Source of the DNA: Singulisphaera sp. GP187 | Lineage (GTDB): Bacteria; Planctomycetota; Planctomycetia; Isosphaerales; Isosphaeraceae | Reading direction: 5' to 3' | NCBI RefSeq assembly: GCF_900129635.1 | Contig: NZ_FSRB01000001.1 | Coordinates: 1,899,501 to 1,963,500, forward strand | DNA: 64,000 nucleotides | In this document: piece by piece, positions 1-9,083 of the stretch | Layout of the letters: each line of letters begins with the position of its first letter | Numbering within the stretch: position 1 is the stretch's first letter | The notes under the pieces: generated by a model | The model's input: only the letters and a program-made list of their open reading frames with translations | Database searches by the model: none | What the model was told of the DNA's origin: nothing | Made by a program: the position numbers and the translations under genes

Positions 1-127
1 CGTTCTCGGTCCGAACCGCTGACAGCTCGGAAGCAGCCTCCGACTTCTCGACGCGATCGCGGGGAACCTTCTGTTGTTAAATCGAAACAACAAAACCGAT
101 ATCGATTAAAATATTCGATGCGTTGAT

Positions 128-157
128 TTGACATTCCTCGGACTCACGGCGTAGGTT
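128..157 (+). promoter_or_regulatory. candidate promoter upstream of the Flp pilin gene
   Basis: A perfect TTGACA (128-133) is followed after 18 bp by TAGGTT (152-157), a weak -10 match. It lies about 190 bp upstream of the pilin start in an AT-rich patch (about 75-130) that stands out from the GC-rich surroundings. The rest of 1-343 shows no gene I can support. Assignment is from consensus only. Confidence 0.3.
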
Positions 158-343
158 TGCTTGACGAGCTCGAGGTCGCGATCGTCGTAACTCAAATTTC
201 GTTACGACAATGACAAGGCCAAGAGGCCAAGTGCCCGCGCCATTTTTTTACCCATCGCGGGCGCAAACCGCTCTTGGTTGTGTTTTCCCTTGGTTTCCTG
301 CGTTTCGCCCGTCGCCATTTCCTTCGCTCAAGAGGCATCAGTC

Positions 344-520
344 ATGCGCCACTTCGGAACGAAGCTCCGCCAATTCCTTCTCCACGAAGACGGTCCGACC
401 GCAGTCGAGTACGCGGTCATGTTGGCATTGATCCTCGTCGCCTGTATAACGATTGTGACCTCACTTGGGACCGGTGCGAGCTCGACTTTCTCCACCGTCA
501 AAGACGCCGCCGCAAGCTGA
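344..520 (+). CDS. Flp/Fap family type IVb pilin
   Basis: A 58-residue protein with the layout of a type IVb (Flp) prepilin: a short basic leader, then a Gly-Pro-Thr-Ala-Val-Glu-Tyr stretch with the conserved Glu five residues after the cleavage Gly, then a single hydrophobic helix and a short polar tail. Such pilins are processed by a TadV-type peptidase and assembled into Tad adhesion pili. The ATG at 344 is preferred over an upstream in-frame ATG at 278 because AAGAGG lies 8 nt before it and because prepilin leaders are short. No tad assembly genes are in the window, so this is an isolated pilin gene, a common arrangement in planctomycetes. A hairpin terminator follows. Confidence 0.85.
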   Translation: MRHFGTKLRQFLLHEDGPTAVEYAVMLALILVACITIVTSLGTGASSTFSTVKDAAAS

Positions 521-557
521 CATCAAACATTACCCATCCCGAATTGCCACGATGATG

Positions 558-598
558 GCCAGCCCGAGCTGAATTTGATCGGGCTGGCTGATCGGTTT
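558..598 (+). terminator. putative rho-independent terminator after the pilin gene
   Basis: A perfect 10-bp stem pairs 558-567 with 579-588 around an 11-nt loop and is followed by a short T-containing run (TTTT near 595-598). It lies 38 bp after the pilin stop. The remainder of 599-858 contains nothing I can identify. Confidence 0.5.
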
Positions 599-858
599 TC
601 CCCGCGGTCCCTGACATCCGGTGCCCCTCTCGGTTGCCTTCTCGTGAAGGCGAATTGCACCACACCAATGGTCCCGTCGTTATGGCCAGAGAGACGATGA
701 TCGACCTGGCGAAATCAAGGGTTCACGCGAAACTGTAGCAAGGATACCGGGATCGAGTCTCCCGCGAATTTCGGCCTCCGGGGTAGACAAACGGCCCTCC
801 TTCCTTGCGACAGACTCGTTCACGCCCCACCTATGACGCTCACTGATTCACGAATTTT

Positions 859-2244
859 CTATACGTGAATTTCCTGAAGGATTTCAGTCAGGCTCGCGTC
901 AAGAATCGAGACCATCTCATCGAGTTGATCGCTGGTCGTCGTCAAGGGGGGACCGAAGGCGATCCAGTTCGGGTCGAACCGGCAGAGGAGACCTTTCTCG
1001 AGAGCCCGGCGGCCCACCCGAACTCCAAACGCCATCTCGGCCGGGAAGGATTTCTTGGTCGCGGGATCGCGGGCAAACTCGATCGCCTGGAACAACCCTT
1101 TGCCGCGGATGTCGCCGATGACGCCGTGCGTCTCGGCCATTTTCTGGAAGTGAAGCCTGAGACGGTCACCCTGAGTGCGTGCGTTCTGACAGAGGTCTCG
1201 TTCCAGGATCTCTTGAAGCACGGCGATCCCGGCTGCGCATGAGATCGGATTTCCCTCGAACGTGTGTCCTTCCACGAATCCAGGATTCTCGGCGATCGGC
1301 CCCCAAAATGCGTCGGCAATCGGCCGCCGACAGATCATGGCCGAGAGCGGCGCATAGCCGCCGCTGAGTCCCTTCGCGACGCAAAGCACGTCGGGCACGA
1401 CGCCGAACGTCTCGGCGGCGAACATCTGTCCCGTGCGACCGATCCCCGTAATAATCTCATCGAAAATCAAGAGAATGTTATGTCGGTCGCAGACCTCACG
1501 GAGCATCGGCAGATACTCCTCGGGCGGGTCGATGATTCCACCGGTGTGGCCGATCGGTTCCACCATGATCGCCGCGACCGTGGCGGGGTCTTCCATCTCG
1601 ATGACGGATTCGATGATCGAGGCGCAGGTGATCCCGCAGCCCGGATACGTCTTGCCGAACGGGCATCGATAGCAGGTGGGTGGAAAAACATGAAGGAACC
1701 CCGGCGCCAATGGCTCGTTCACGGTCCTGCGTGACTTCAAGCCCGAGGCCGAGAGCGCGCCGAGGGTCGACCCATGCCAGGATTGATAACGGCTGATGAT
1801 CTTATACTTACCCGGCGATCCTGTGAGCCGGTGATACTGCCTCGCCAATTTGATCGCCGCCTCGGTGACCTCCGACCCCCCGCATTGGAGCTTGACCACC
1901 GAAAGATCCCCGGGCGCCAGCTCGGCGAGCAAATTGGCGAGCTGAATCGCAACCGGGTTGGTCCCATGCATCGGCGGAGAGAACGTCAAGGTGTCGAACT
2001 GGCGACGGATCGCCTCGATCACGCGACGGTTGTTGTGGCCCACCGATGCCACATAGATTCCCGAGAGGGCGTCAACGTAGCGCTTGCCATTGACGTCCCA
2101 GTAATAAACGTCCTCGGCACGCGCCATGATCAGCGGCGACCTCGACCACTCGGCCATCTGGTCCCGAATGAAGATCTGCCTGAGGAATGCTTCTTCCGTC
2201 GTCTGGGCCTCGCTGATGAGCTCAGGCATCGTCGACTTGGACAT
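859..2244 (-). CDS. class III (PLP-dependent) aminotransferase
   Basis: A 461-residue fold-type I aminotransferase of class III, which moves an amino group between an amino acid or amine and a keto acid using pyridoxal phosphate. Seen: the cofactor Asp in FDEIITGIGRTG (about 261-272), and the Schiff-base Lys at about 291 in VAKGLSGGYAPLSA. A four-cysteine patch at about 191-207 (CYRCPFGKTYPGCGITC) is unusual and might bind a metal or form disulfides. The start at 2244 is chosen because AGGA precedes it by about 7 nt; an upstream in-frame start at 2283 is possible. It is the downstream gene of a leftward pair with an M20 peptidase, so the two may act in one amino-acid or amide catabolic route. 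The substrate cannot be told from sequence. Confidence 0.9.
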   Translation of the reverse strand: MSKSTMPELISEAQTTEEAFLRQIFIRDQMAEWSRSPLIMARAEDVYYWDVNGKRYVDALSGIYVASVGHNNRRVIEAIRRQFDTLTFSPPMHGTNPVAIQLANLLAELAPGDLSVVKLQCGGSEVTEAAIKLARQYHRLTGSPGKYKIISRYQSWHGSTLGALSASGLKSRRTVNEPLAPGFLHVFPPTCYRCPFGKTYPGCGITCASIIESVIEMEDPATVAAIMVEPIGHTGGIIDPPEEYLPMLREVCDRHNILLIFDEIITGIGRTGQMFAAETFGVVPDVLCVAKGLSGGYAPLSAMICRRPIADAFWGPIAENPGFVEGHTFEGNPISCAAGIAVLQEILERDLCQNARTQGDRLRLHFQKMAETHGVIGDIRGKGLFQAIEFARDPATKKSFPAEMAFGVRVGRRALEKGLLCRFDPNWIAFGPPLTTTSDQLDEMVSILDASLTEILQEIHV

Positions 2245-2334
2245 GGATGGTCCTGCAAATAAAATAGGATGCCGTCTGGGCATGCCGTTGGCCGTTCTAA
2301 ACTAAAGAGGAGGCACAGAGCAGGGGCGGTGGTT

Positions 2335-3519
2335 TCAAGCCGGATTCGGGCAATAGGCCGCGGCGGTCAAAGCATAAACTTCGGCGACCCGGACGAGATC
2401 ATCAATCGAGACCCATTCGTCGATCGTGTGAGCCCCTCCGCTCCGGGCGCCATGGGTGATGGCCGGCACCTGCGCGAGCGTCCAGAAACTGTTGCCGTCA
2501 TCGACGAACATCTTACCGCCGATCGTCAAGGGAGCTCCGGTTCGCTCGCGATAGACGGACTGAAACGCCGTGACGAAGGGGTCGGCCTGATCGAGCCGGA
2601 ATGCGTCGCGGATCAAGAACCAGTCGCAATCGATCTCGGTCTGGGTTTGCCGGGCCAGTTCGGCAAGCAAGGCACGAAACTCACTCTCGACGGCCCGACA
2701 ATCCGTTCCAGGAAGCCATCGCCGCGTCCCTTGGAGCCAGCAATCCTGGGGAAACTGGTTGTAGATTTCGCCGGCATGGAACTGGCCGATGAAAACGCTG
2801 GCCGATCCACAGAGCGGGTCCGCGGGCTGGGAGAGGCGATCGTTGAGCGTCTTGAGCTGGGCCACGAGGGCGGCCCCCGCCGCGATTACGCTGGGCTGAT
2901 CGACGGGACGTCTGACTTCATGAACCGGAGGACCGTCGCGGCGGATCGACACTTTCCAGGTCGCCGACCCGCGCCCGATCACAGCGAGCGGCTCGTGCAT
3001 GGGCTCGGGGATGAGCACCGCGTCACCGACGTAGCCGTCTCGAATCAACTGGTCGAGTTGTCGCCCATCGCCCCAAGGCGCTTCGTGAAGGTCGTGGGCG
3101 GTCAGAAGGATCGAGCCGGCCGAGAGGGCCCCGGCGTCGCGAATTGCCCGAACCGCTTCGATCGCCGCAGCAACCCCGCCCTTCATATCCGAGGCCCCGC
3201 TACCCCGAATCAGACCGTCCTCGACCGTGGGGGCGACGAACGGGAGGTGAACGGTATCCAGGTGCCCGTCGAACTGAAGCGTTCGGCCGGGCCGGCCCGA
3301 ACTGAACCGCACCGCCACCGCGGGCGCGACAGGATGCCCCCCTTCGGGGCGTTCGACGACGAACCCATCCTCCCGCAGGATGCCAGCCAGCAAGTCCGAC
3401 ACCGCGCCCGCTTGGCCGGTCGGACTCGGAATTGCCATTAACCGAACCGCGGTCTCGACCAGCCGCTCCCGGTCGATCCGCAGTTTTGAGGGCGCGCCAG
3501 TCGAGTGCCTTTGTTTCAT
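2335..3519 (-). CDS. M20 family metallopeptidase (ArgE/DapE-like)
   Basis: A 394-residue M20 zinc hydrolase, the family that cleaves amide bonds of N-acylated amino acids or small peptides. Seen: GHLDTV with the metal His and Asp (about 85-90), GASDMKGG with the bridging Asp (about 111), and a late HGARSGGAHTIDEW with a metal His. Where most relatives have DEE, this protein reads LHEAPWGDG (about 144-152): one Glu is kept but the usual catalytic-base Glu position is His. The ATG at 3519 is preferred over 3552 because alignment to the family begins shortly after it. It precedes the aminotransferase gene by about 90 bp on the same strand, so cotranscription is likely. Confidence 0.88.
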   Translation of the reverse strand: MKQRHSTGAPSKLRIDRERLVETAVRLMAIPSPTGQAGAVSDLLAGILREDGFVVERPEGGHPVAPAVAVRFSSGRPGRTLQFDGHLDTVHLPFVAPTVEDGLIRGSGASDMKGGVAAAIEAVRAIRDAGALSAGSILLTAHDLHEAPWGDGRQLDQLIRDGYVGDAVLIPEPMHEPLAVIGRGSATWKVSIRRDGPPVHEVRRPVDQPSVIAAGAALVAQLKTLNDRLSQPADPLCGSASVFIGQFHAGEIYNQFPQDCWLQGTRRWLPGTDCRAVESEFRALLAELARQTQTEIDCDWFLIRDAFRLDQADPFVTAFQSVYRERTGAPLTIGGKMFVDDGNSFWTLAQVPAITHGARSGGAHTIDEWVSIDDLVRVAEVYALTAAAYCPNPA

Positions 3520-3725
3520 GATGGCCTGAATTGTAGCGTGGGTCCCGGTCACACTCTACAGTCCCCTCAGCGAGGCGGAAGGTTCTCGACCATCGCCAGT
3601 CCTACGGCTAGATTGGATGAGACGGCGGCCCCTCCGTGATTCGTGCAAAACCAGCCTCCCCTATTTTTTTGACGCGATTTCCGATGGGGCGATCCCAATC
3701 ACTGATTTCGGTCCGGAGCGACCTT

Positions 3726-4970
3726 GTGAAACGACCTCTCCTGTACGTCGCCGCATTCGCCTCATGGCTCAGCCTGAGCGCGATCTCTCAAGCGGCCGAT
3801 CGCAATGACTTCGCGCTCAAGGACGGCGATCGGATCGTGCTCCTCGGCGACGATCTGATCGAGCGTAACCAGAAGCATGGCTACCTCGAAACCCTCCTCA
3901 CCTTGTCGAATCCCGCGAAGAACTTGACCGTTCGCAACTTGGGCTGGAGCGGTGATACCGTCTTCGGCGATGCCCGCGCAGGCTTTGGCAAACGTGCTGA
4001 CGGCTTTAAGCAATTAAAAGAGCACGTGCTTGCGCTCAAGCCCACGGTCATCCTCGTCGGTTACGGGATGAGCGAATCCTTCGACGGCAAAGCCGGACTT
4101 CCCTCCTTCGAGCAGGGCCTGAACACGTTACTTGACGTGCTGGCCGAGTCAAAGGCCAAGGTGGTGCTGCTCTCGCCCATCGCTCATGAAAATCTCGGTC
4201 GCCCGCTTCCCGACCCAACGGTTCACAACCAGAAGCTTGGGCTCTACCGCGAGACGATCGCCCGGGTGGCGGGCTCGCGCGGCTATCCTTACGTTGACCT
4301 CGCCTCGATCGGTTCCGGAATCGACCCTACGCATCGCGCGGGGGATCCGCACGACGCTCGTCACTTGACTGACGACGGGATCCATTTGACCGAGCATGGC
4401 TACGGATTGGCCGACGCGAAGATCGCGCGCGAACTCCTGAAGAACGTCGGGACCCCCTGGTCCATACGGGTTCGACCGGACGGAACCGCCGAAGCTCAAA
4501 ATGCCAAGGTCTCCAATCTCGAAGTCTCCCCGCAACGGATTCGCTTCGAAGTCTTGGACGCCACCCTCCCGCTCCCGGCCCAACTCGCGGCGCCGAAGGC
4601 GAGCGCACGCGTTCTCGAGTTCGCAGGACTGGCCCCAGGGCGGTACACCCTGAAAATTGACGGGAAGTCGATCGCCTCGGCCACCGCGGACCAATGGAAG
4701 TCGTGGGACCTCAAAACAGGGCCCGAGTTCGATCAAGTCGAGAAACTCCGTCAGGTCATCAACGAGAAGAACCTGCTTTACTTCCATCGCTGGCGGCCCC
4801 AGAACGAGACCTACTTGTTTGGCTTTCGGAAGCACGAACAAGGCAACAACGCACGCGAGATTCCTCTGTTCGACCCGCTCGTTGAGGCCAAGGAGCAGGA
4901 AGTCGCCACGTTGCGAGTTCCCGTCTCCCACGTTTATGAGTTGAGTCGTGAAAGCGAGGTGGGTCGATGA
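3726..4970 (+). CDS. secreted SGNH/GDSL-type hydrolase
   Basis: A 414-residue secreted protein with an SGNH hydrolase fold (esterase or lipase type). After an N-terminal signal peptide ending near Ala-Ala-Asp come a GDD block I (LLGDDLI, where most relatives have GDS), an NLGWSGDT segment, and block V DGIHLTEHGY with the catalytic Asp and His. The nucleophile Ser is therefore not in its usual place. The C-terminal about 180 residues are less conserved. The GTG at 3726 is chosen because GGAG lies 7 nt upstream and the signal peptide begins right there; a longer ORF opens at 3636. Its stop overlaps the next start (ATGA), so it is translationally coupled to the haem protein, a pairing often seen in planctomycetes. 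Confidence 0.82.
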   Translation: MKRPLLYVAAFASWLSLSAISQAADRNDFALKDGDRIVLLGDDLIERNQKHGYLETLLTLSNPAKNLTVRNLGWSGDTVFGDARAGFGKRADGFKQLKEHVLALKPTVILVGYGMSESFDGKAGLPSFEQGLNTLLDVLAESKAKVVLLSPIAHENLGRPLPDPTVHNQKLGLYRETIARVAGSRGYPYVDLASIGSGIDPTHRAGDPHDARHLTDDGIHLTEHGYGLADAKIARELLKNVGTPWSIRVRPDGTAEAQNAKVSNLEVSPQRIRFEVLDATLPLPAQLAAPKASARVLEFAGLAPGRYTLKIDGKSIASATADQWKSWDLKTGPEFDQVEKLRQVINEKNLLYFHRWRPQNETYLFGFRKHEQGNNAREIPLFDPLVEAKEQEVATLRVPVSHVYELSRESEVGR

Positions 4971-7900
4971 TTCGCTACCGATTATCCTTCATCCTGAGCG
5001 TCTGCGTGGCCCTTGGTGCCACTTCCTCGAGCTTTGCGCAACGCGCCCCGTTCGAGATTCCCGATCCCGACCCGGAGGTCGAGCGCAAGTCGTTCATCGT
5101 GGCCGATGGTTTCGAGGTCAACCTGTTCGCCGCCGACCCGATCCTCGCCAAACCGATCCAGATGAACTTCGACCCCCAGGGGCGGTTATGGGTCGTCAGC
5201 TCCGAGGTCTACCCGCAGATCAAGCCGGGGCAGACGGCCAACGATAAGGTACTGATCCTCGAGGATCGTGACGGCGACGGCCGCGCGGAGAAAACGTCGG
5301 TCTTCGCCGATGGCCTCCTCATCCCGACCGGCGTCGAGCCCGGTGACGGGGGAGTTTACGTCGCCAACAGCACCGAGCTGCTCCACTTCGCGGACACCGA
5401 CAACGACGGCAAGGCCGATCGTCGCCGCGTGATGCTCTCCGGCTTCGGCACCGAAGACACCCACCATATCCTCCACACGCTCCGGTGGGGATATGACGGA
5501 ATGCTCTATTTCAACCAGTCAATTTATATTCACAGCCATATTGAAACACCGCATGGCGTGCGACGACTCGGTGGCGGTGGAATCTGGCGGTTTCGGCCGG
5601 AAACGATGGAACTCGACGTGTTCATTCGTGGACTCGTCAACCCCTGGGGACACCATTTCGACCGCTGGGGCCAGTCGTTCGCGACCGATGGAGCAGGGGG
5701 GGAAGGGATCAACTACTGCCTTCCCGGCGCTTATTACGTCACGGCACCCGACGCGACCCGGATCTTGCAGGGCCTCAACCCAGGAAGTCCGAAACACTGC
5801 GGCGCGGAGTTCGTGAGCGGGCGACACCTCCCCGAGTCCTGGTCGGGGAGCATCGTCACCAGCGACTTCCGCGGAAACCGGGTCTGCCGGTTCGTGCTCA
5901 GCGAAGACGGCGCGGGCTATGCATCGCGTGAGCAGCCCGAGTTGATCAAGACCAAGCACATGGCCTTCCGGCCGATCGACGCCAAGATGGGCCCGGACGG
6001 CGCGATCTATATTGCCGACTGGTACAACCCGATCATCCAGCATGGCGAAGTCGATTTCCGCGACCCGAGGCGCGATCACACCCGGGGGCGAATCTGGCGG
6101 GTCACCGCCAAGGGCCGCCCGCTCGTCGAACGACCGAAGCTCGTGGGAGCGTCGACGGAAGCCTTACTTGCAGCCTTGAGAGCTCCCGAAGACTGGACCC
6201 GGCAGAACGCCCGAATGGTGTTGAAGGAGCGCGGCAAGTCGATCGTCCCCGCGCTGAAGGATTGGGTCGCGAAGCTCGATTCCAACGATCCCGACGCCGA
6301 GCACCAGCGACTTGAAGCGCTCTGGACCTATCAAGCCATCAACGAAGTCGAGTCGGATTTGCTCGCAACGCTCTTGCGAAGCAACGATCCGCGGGTGCGA
6401 GCGGCGGCGACCCGAGTGGCCAGCAAGTGGCAGAGCCGCCTGGCGGATCCGGTGGCCACGATGGCTCAGCAAGTGATCGATGACCACCCGCGGGTTCGAC
6501 TCGAGGCGGTTCGGGCACTGGGGCTTTTCCCGACCACGCAAGCCGCGGAACTGGCCATGAGTGCCCTCGACCGGCCGGTCGATCGCTTTCTCGACTACGC
6601 GCTCTGGCTCACGGCACGCGAACTGGCGCCGACCTGGCTTCCCGAAGTCCAGGCGGGACGTTTCGACTTCAAGGGGCATATCGGCCACCTCGTGTTCGCG
6701 CTCCAGGCCAACGGCTCCTCCGGCGTGGTCAAGCCGCTCGTCGAGTCGTTGCGGGCCTCGAAAATCCCCAAGGAGCAAGTCTCAGGGGTCTTGACGACGG
6801 TCGCCACCCTGGGAGATCCAAGCGACCTGGCCATGGTCCTCGACCTTGCCCTTGAGGGGGGCTCGTCGACTCACGGCCAGCGTGCCACGCTCCTGGAGAC
6901 TTTGGCGAAGGCCGCCCGGCAACGGAAAGTTCAGCCCACGGGAGACCTCAACCGAGTCGCTTCGTTGCTCGACGGCAAAGACGAGGCCCTCAGCCGAGCC
7001 GCCGCGGAAGCGGCCGGTGCCTGGAAGCTCGAATCGGCTCGTCCCCGCCTTGTCGAACTGGCCAACGCGAAAACGACGTCCGCGACGCTCGCCCGCTCGG
7101 TGGTCGACGCGCTGGCCGAGATGGGAGGTCCGCAAAGCCGAACCGAGCTCGCGCGGCTCGCGGCCCCCGACGCCCCCGGGCAAATCCAGGCCCTTGCCAT
7201 CAGTGCCCTCGCTTCGATCGATCCCAACGGAGCGTCGCAGCGCGCGATCGAACGCTTGTCGAAAACGACAGAGCCGGCGGCCGTCGAGAGCCTGCTCGCT
7301 CGCTTCCTCCAACTCCAAACCGGTTCCGCCGCGCTCACGTCCGCCCTGGTCGGCAAAACGCTCCCCTCCGATGTCGCCAAGGTTGCCATTCGCGCGGTTC
7401 GCGCCTCGGGACGCCCGGAGGAGAAGCTCGTCGAAGCATTGACTTCAGCCGGTCAACTGGCCTCGGCCTCCGGCGAGCTCTCCCCCGAGCAAATGAAGGA
7501 ATTCCTCGCCGATGTGGCTCGTCTCGGCGATGCCAAGCGGGGCGAGGAGGTGTTCCGGCGCAAGGAGATGTCTTGCCTGAAGTGCCACGCGATCGTGGGG
7601 GCTGGAGGGCAAGTCGGGCCGAGCCTCGAAAGCATCGGCGCCAGCGCACCGGCCGACTACCTGGTCGACTCGATCCTCCTGCCGAGCAAGGCGATCAAGG
7701 AGAACTATCACGCCTTGGTGGTGGCCACCAGTGATGGCAAGATCATCACGGGCATCAAGCTCCGCCAGACGGAAACCGACCTGATCCTGCGGGATGCCGA
7801 AGATCAGGAGCTGACGATTCCGGTGGCGACGATCGAAGAGCAGAAGCCGGCCGGCTCGCTGATGCCGGCCAACCTCACCGATCCTCTGACCCGTCCGGAA

Positions 7901-8407
7901 CTGCTCGACCTCGTCCGGTTCCTGTCCGAGCTGGGAAAAATCGGCCCCTATTCGGTGAGCAAGGCACGCGTTGTCAGACGTTGGCGCGTTCTTGAGCCGA
8001 CTCCGAAAGAGGCGTTGACGATTCAACACAGCGGGCTCGACGCGGCGCTGGAGAGCGGTGAACTTCGCAGTTGGACGCCCGCGTACAGCCGGGTCTCGGG
8101 GCTGCTGCCGATCGAGGCGCTCAAGCCGTTCGGGTCCTACCAGGGGGCGTTCGGAATGGCCCGCGCTGAGATTGAAGTCACGACGCCCGGTCCGTTGAAA
8201 CTCACCTTCAACTCCGTCGCGGGGATGAAGCTCTGGGTTGACGACAAGAAGGTCGAACTCAAACCCGAAGTCGTGCTGGACCTGCCGACCGGCGTCCATA
8301 CCGTGACGCTCGGCGTCGACCTGTCGAAACGGCCGGACGGGATCGTTTGCACCCTTGAAGACGAGCCCGGTTCCCCGGCCCGCGCTCGCGTGCTCGTGGG
8401 TAAATAA
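4967..8407 (+). CDS. PVC-type haem-binding CxxCH protein (membrane-bound dehydrogenase-like, HEAT repeats)
   Basis: A 1146-residue exported protein. Order of parts: signal peptide (about 1-25); a six-bladed propeller of the PQQ or glucose-dehydrogenase type (about 35-390); HEAT-like helical repeats (about 395-830); a cytochrome c module with the haem site CLKCH at about 870-874 and a following Met-containing segment; then a C-terminal beta-rich region (about 1040-1146) that might bind carbohydrate. Such proteins are greatly expanded in Planctomycetes and Verrucomicrobia and are thought to oxidise sugars or polysaccharide-derived substrates outside the cytoplasm, passing electrons to the c-type haem. 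The substrate is unknown. It overlaps the SGNH hydrolase gene by 4 nt, and a strong terminator follows. Confidence 0.92.
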   Translation: MIRYRLSFILSVCVALGATSSSFAQRAPFEIPDPDPEVERKSFIVADGFEVNLFAADPILAKPIQMNFDPQGRLWVVSSEVYPQIKPGQTANDKVLILEDRDGDGRAEKTSVFADGLLIPTGVEPGDGGVYVANSTELLHFADTDNDGKADRRRVMLSGFGTEDTHHILHTLRWGYDGMLYFNQSIYIHSHIETPHGVRRLGGGGIWRFRPETMELDVFIRGLVNPWGHHFDRWGQSFATDGAGGEGINYCLPGAYYVTAPDATRILQGLNPGSPKHCGAEFVSGRHLPESWSGSIVTSDFRGNRVCRFVLSEDGAGYASREQPELIKTKHMAFRPIDAKMGPDGAIYIADWYNPIIQHGEVDFRDPRRDHTRGRIWRVTAKGRPLVERPKLVGASTEALLAALRAPEDWTRQNARMVLKERGKSIVPALKDWVAKLDSNDPDAEHQRLEALWTYQAINEVESDLLATLLRSNDPRVRAAATRVASKWQSRLADPVATMAQQVIDDHPRVRLEAVRALGLFPTTQAAELAMSALDRPVDRFLDYALWLTARELAPTWLPEVQAGRFDFKGHIGHLVFALQANGSSGVVKPLVESLRASKIPKEQVSGVLTTVATLGDPSDLAMVLDLALEGGSSTHGQRATLLETLAKAARQRKVQPTGDLNRVASLLDGKDEALSRAAAEAAGAWKLESARPRLVELANAKTTSATLARSVVDALAEMGGPQSRTELARLAAPDAPGQIQALAISALASIDPNGASQRAIERLSKTTEPAAVESLLARFLQLQTGSAALTSALVGKTLPSDVAKVAIRAVRASGRPEEKLVEALTSAGQLASASGELSPEQMKEFLADVARLGDAKRGEEVFRRKEMSCLKCHAIVGAGGQVGPSLESIGASAPADYLVDSILLPSKAIKENYHALVVATSDGKIITGIKLRQTETDLILRDAEDQELTIPVATIEEQKPAGSLMPANLTDPLTRPELLDLVRFLSELGKIGPYSVSKARVVRRWRVLEPTPKEALTIQHSGLDAALESGELRSWTPAYSRVSGLLPIEALKPFGSYQGAFGMARAEIEVTTPGPLKLTFNSVAGMKLWVDDKKVELKPEVVLDLPTGVHTVTLGVDLSKRPDGIVCTLEDEPGSPARARVLVGK

Positions 8408-8501
8408 TCGAGATGGGGATCGCTCGCGAAGGGCAAGTTACGGCAAAAGCCATACTTGTCCTTCGCAAGCCTCCTGGGTGATCGAAGATCAGAAGAGTCA
8501 T

Positions 8502-8551
8502 GCACGCATTTTGTCGCCCCGACGGGGCGACAAAATGCGTGCAATTTTTTT
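8502..8551 (+). terminator. rho-independent terminator after the haem-protein gene
   Basis: A perfect 20-bp inverted repeat pairs 8502-8521 with 8523-8542 and is followed by a run of Ts (8545-8551). It lies about 95 bp after the stop at 8407. The stem is unusually long and free of mismatches. The remaining bases between 8408 and 8686 show nothing else. Confidence 0.85.
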
Positions 8552-8686
8552 CTGACTCACTCCAGAGCGGTTTACCCTCGAATTGCCCACGTCTGGGAGG
8601 CCTGTCATCCACTCGAACGTAAGGTGCTGTACAGTGGATCCATGAGGGTCTTTCGCCTGTAAACTTCTCGCGTTGTGAGGGAACTC

Positions 8687-8863
8687 ATGAGTCTGGCTTC
8701 GCCACAACCGGATGAACGTCAGCCCATCACACAGGGGCCTTCCACCCCACCGCAGCCGGCTTGCCCGGTCTGCGGCGGACGGCTCTTTGAGTTGCGCGGT
8801 AAGTTGCAATGCACGCGTTGTCGCACAATCTGCGAGACATGCTGTGAGGGAGGGCGTGGCTGA
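8687..8863 (+). CDS. small zinc-ribbon-like protein
   Basis: A 58-residue protein. The first half is Pro/Gln-rich; the second carries CPVCGG (about 27-32) and CTRCRTICETCC (about 43-54), so two CxxC knuckles plus extra cysteines, fitting a zinc ribbon. GAGGGA lies just before the ATG. No catalytic domain is present; the function is unknown, and it may be a nucleic-acid or protein adaptor. It follows the terminator at 8551, so it is probably its own transcription unit. Confidence 0.6.
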   Translation: MSLASPQPDERQPITQGPSTPPQPACPVCGGRLFELRGKLQCTRCRTICETCCEGGRG

Positions 8864-9017
8864 TCCCGCGGAGAAAAAGGCGGGGAATCCGTTCTTTCTC
8901 GGGTGCCTTCAGTGCACCCACTGGTCGACTTCCCCGCGAAGTCAGATCGCGAAGACAGGGAGCTTACGCTCCCCGCTCGCCTTTCAGGCAAGCGAAATGG
9001 GGGAGAGGTAGGAAGAG

Positions 9018-9049
9018 GGAGGAGAACCCTGCCAATGGGGTTCTCCTCC
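9018..9049. terminator. hairpin between convergent genes, possible bidirectional terminator
   Basis: A perfect 12-bp stem (9018-9029 with 9038-9049, 8-nt loop) sits between the rightward zinc-ribbon gene and the leftward WD40 gene, 35 bp beyond the WD40 stop. Neither side has a clean U-tract, so intrinsic termination is only probable. Confidence 0.45.
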
Positions 9050-9083
9050 TCGAACTCTCAGCCCAAGAAGGAATAGCCAGGCA

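Noticed and set aside
2269..3441. 390-codon open frame antisense to the M20 peptidase
   Set aside because: Overlaps a gene with intact metal-site motifs; its product is Arg/Gly/His-rich without domains.
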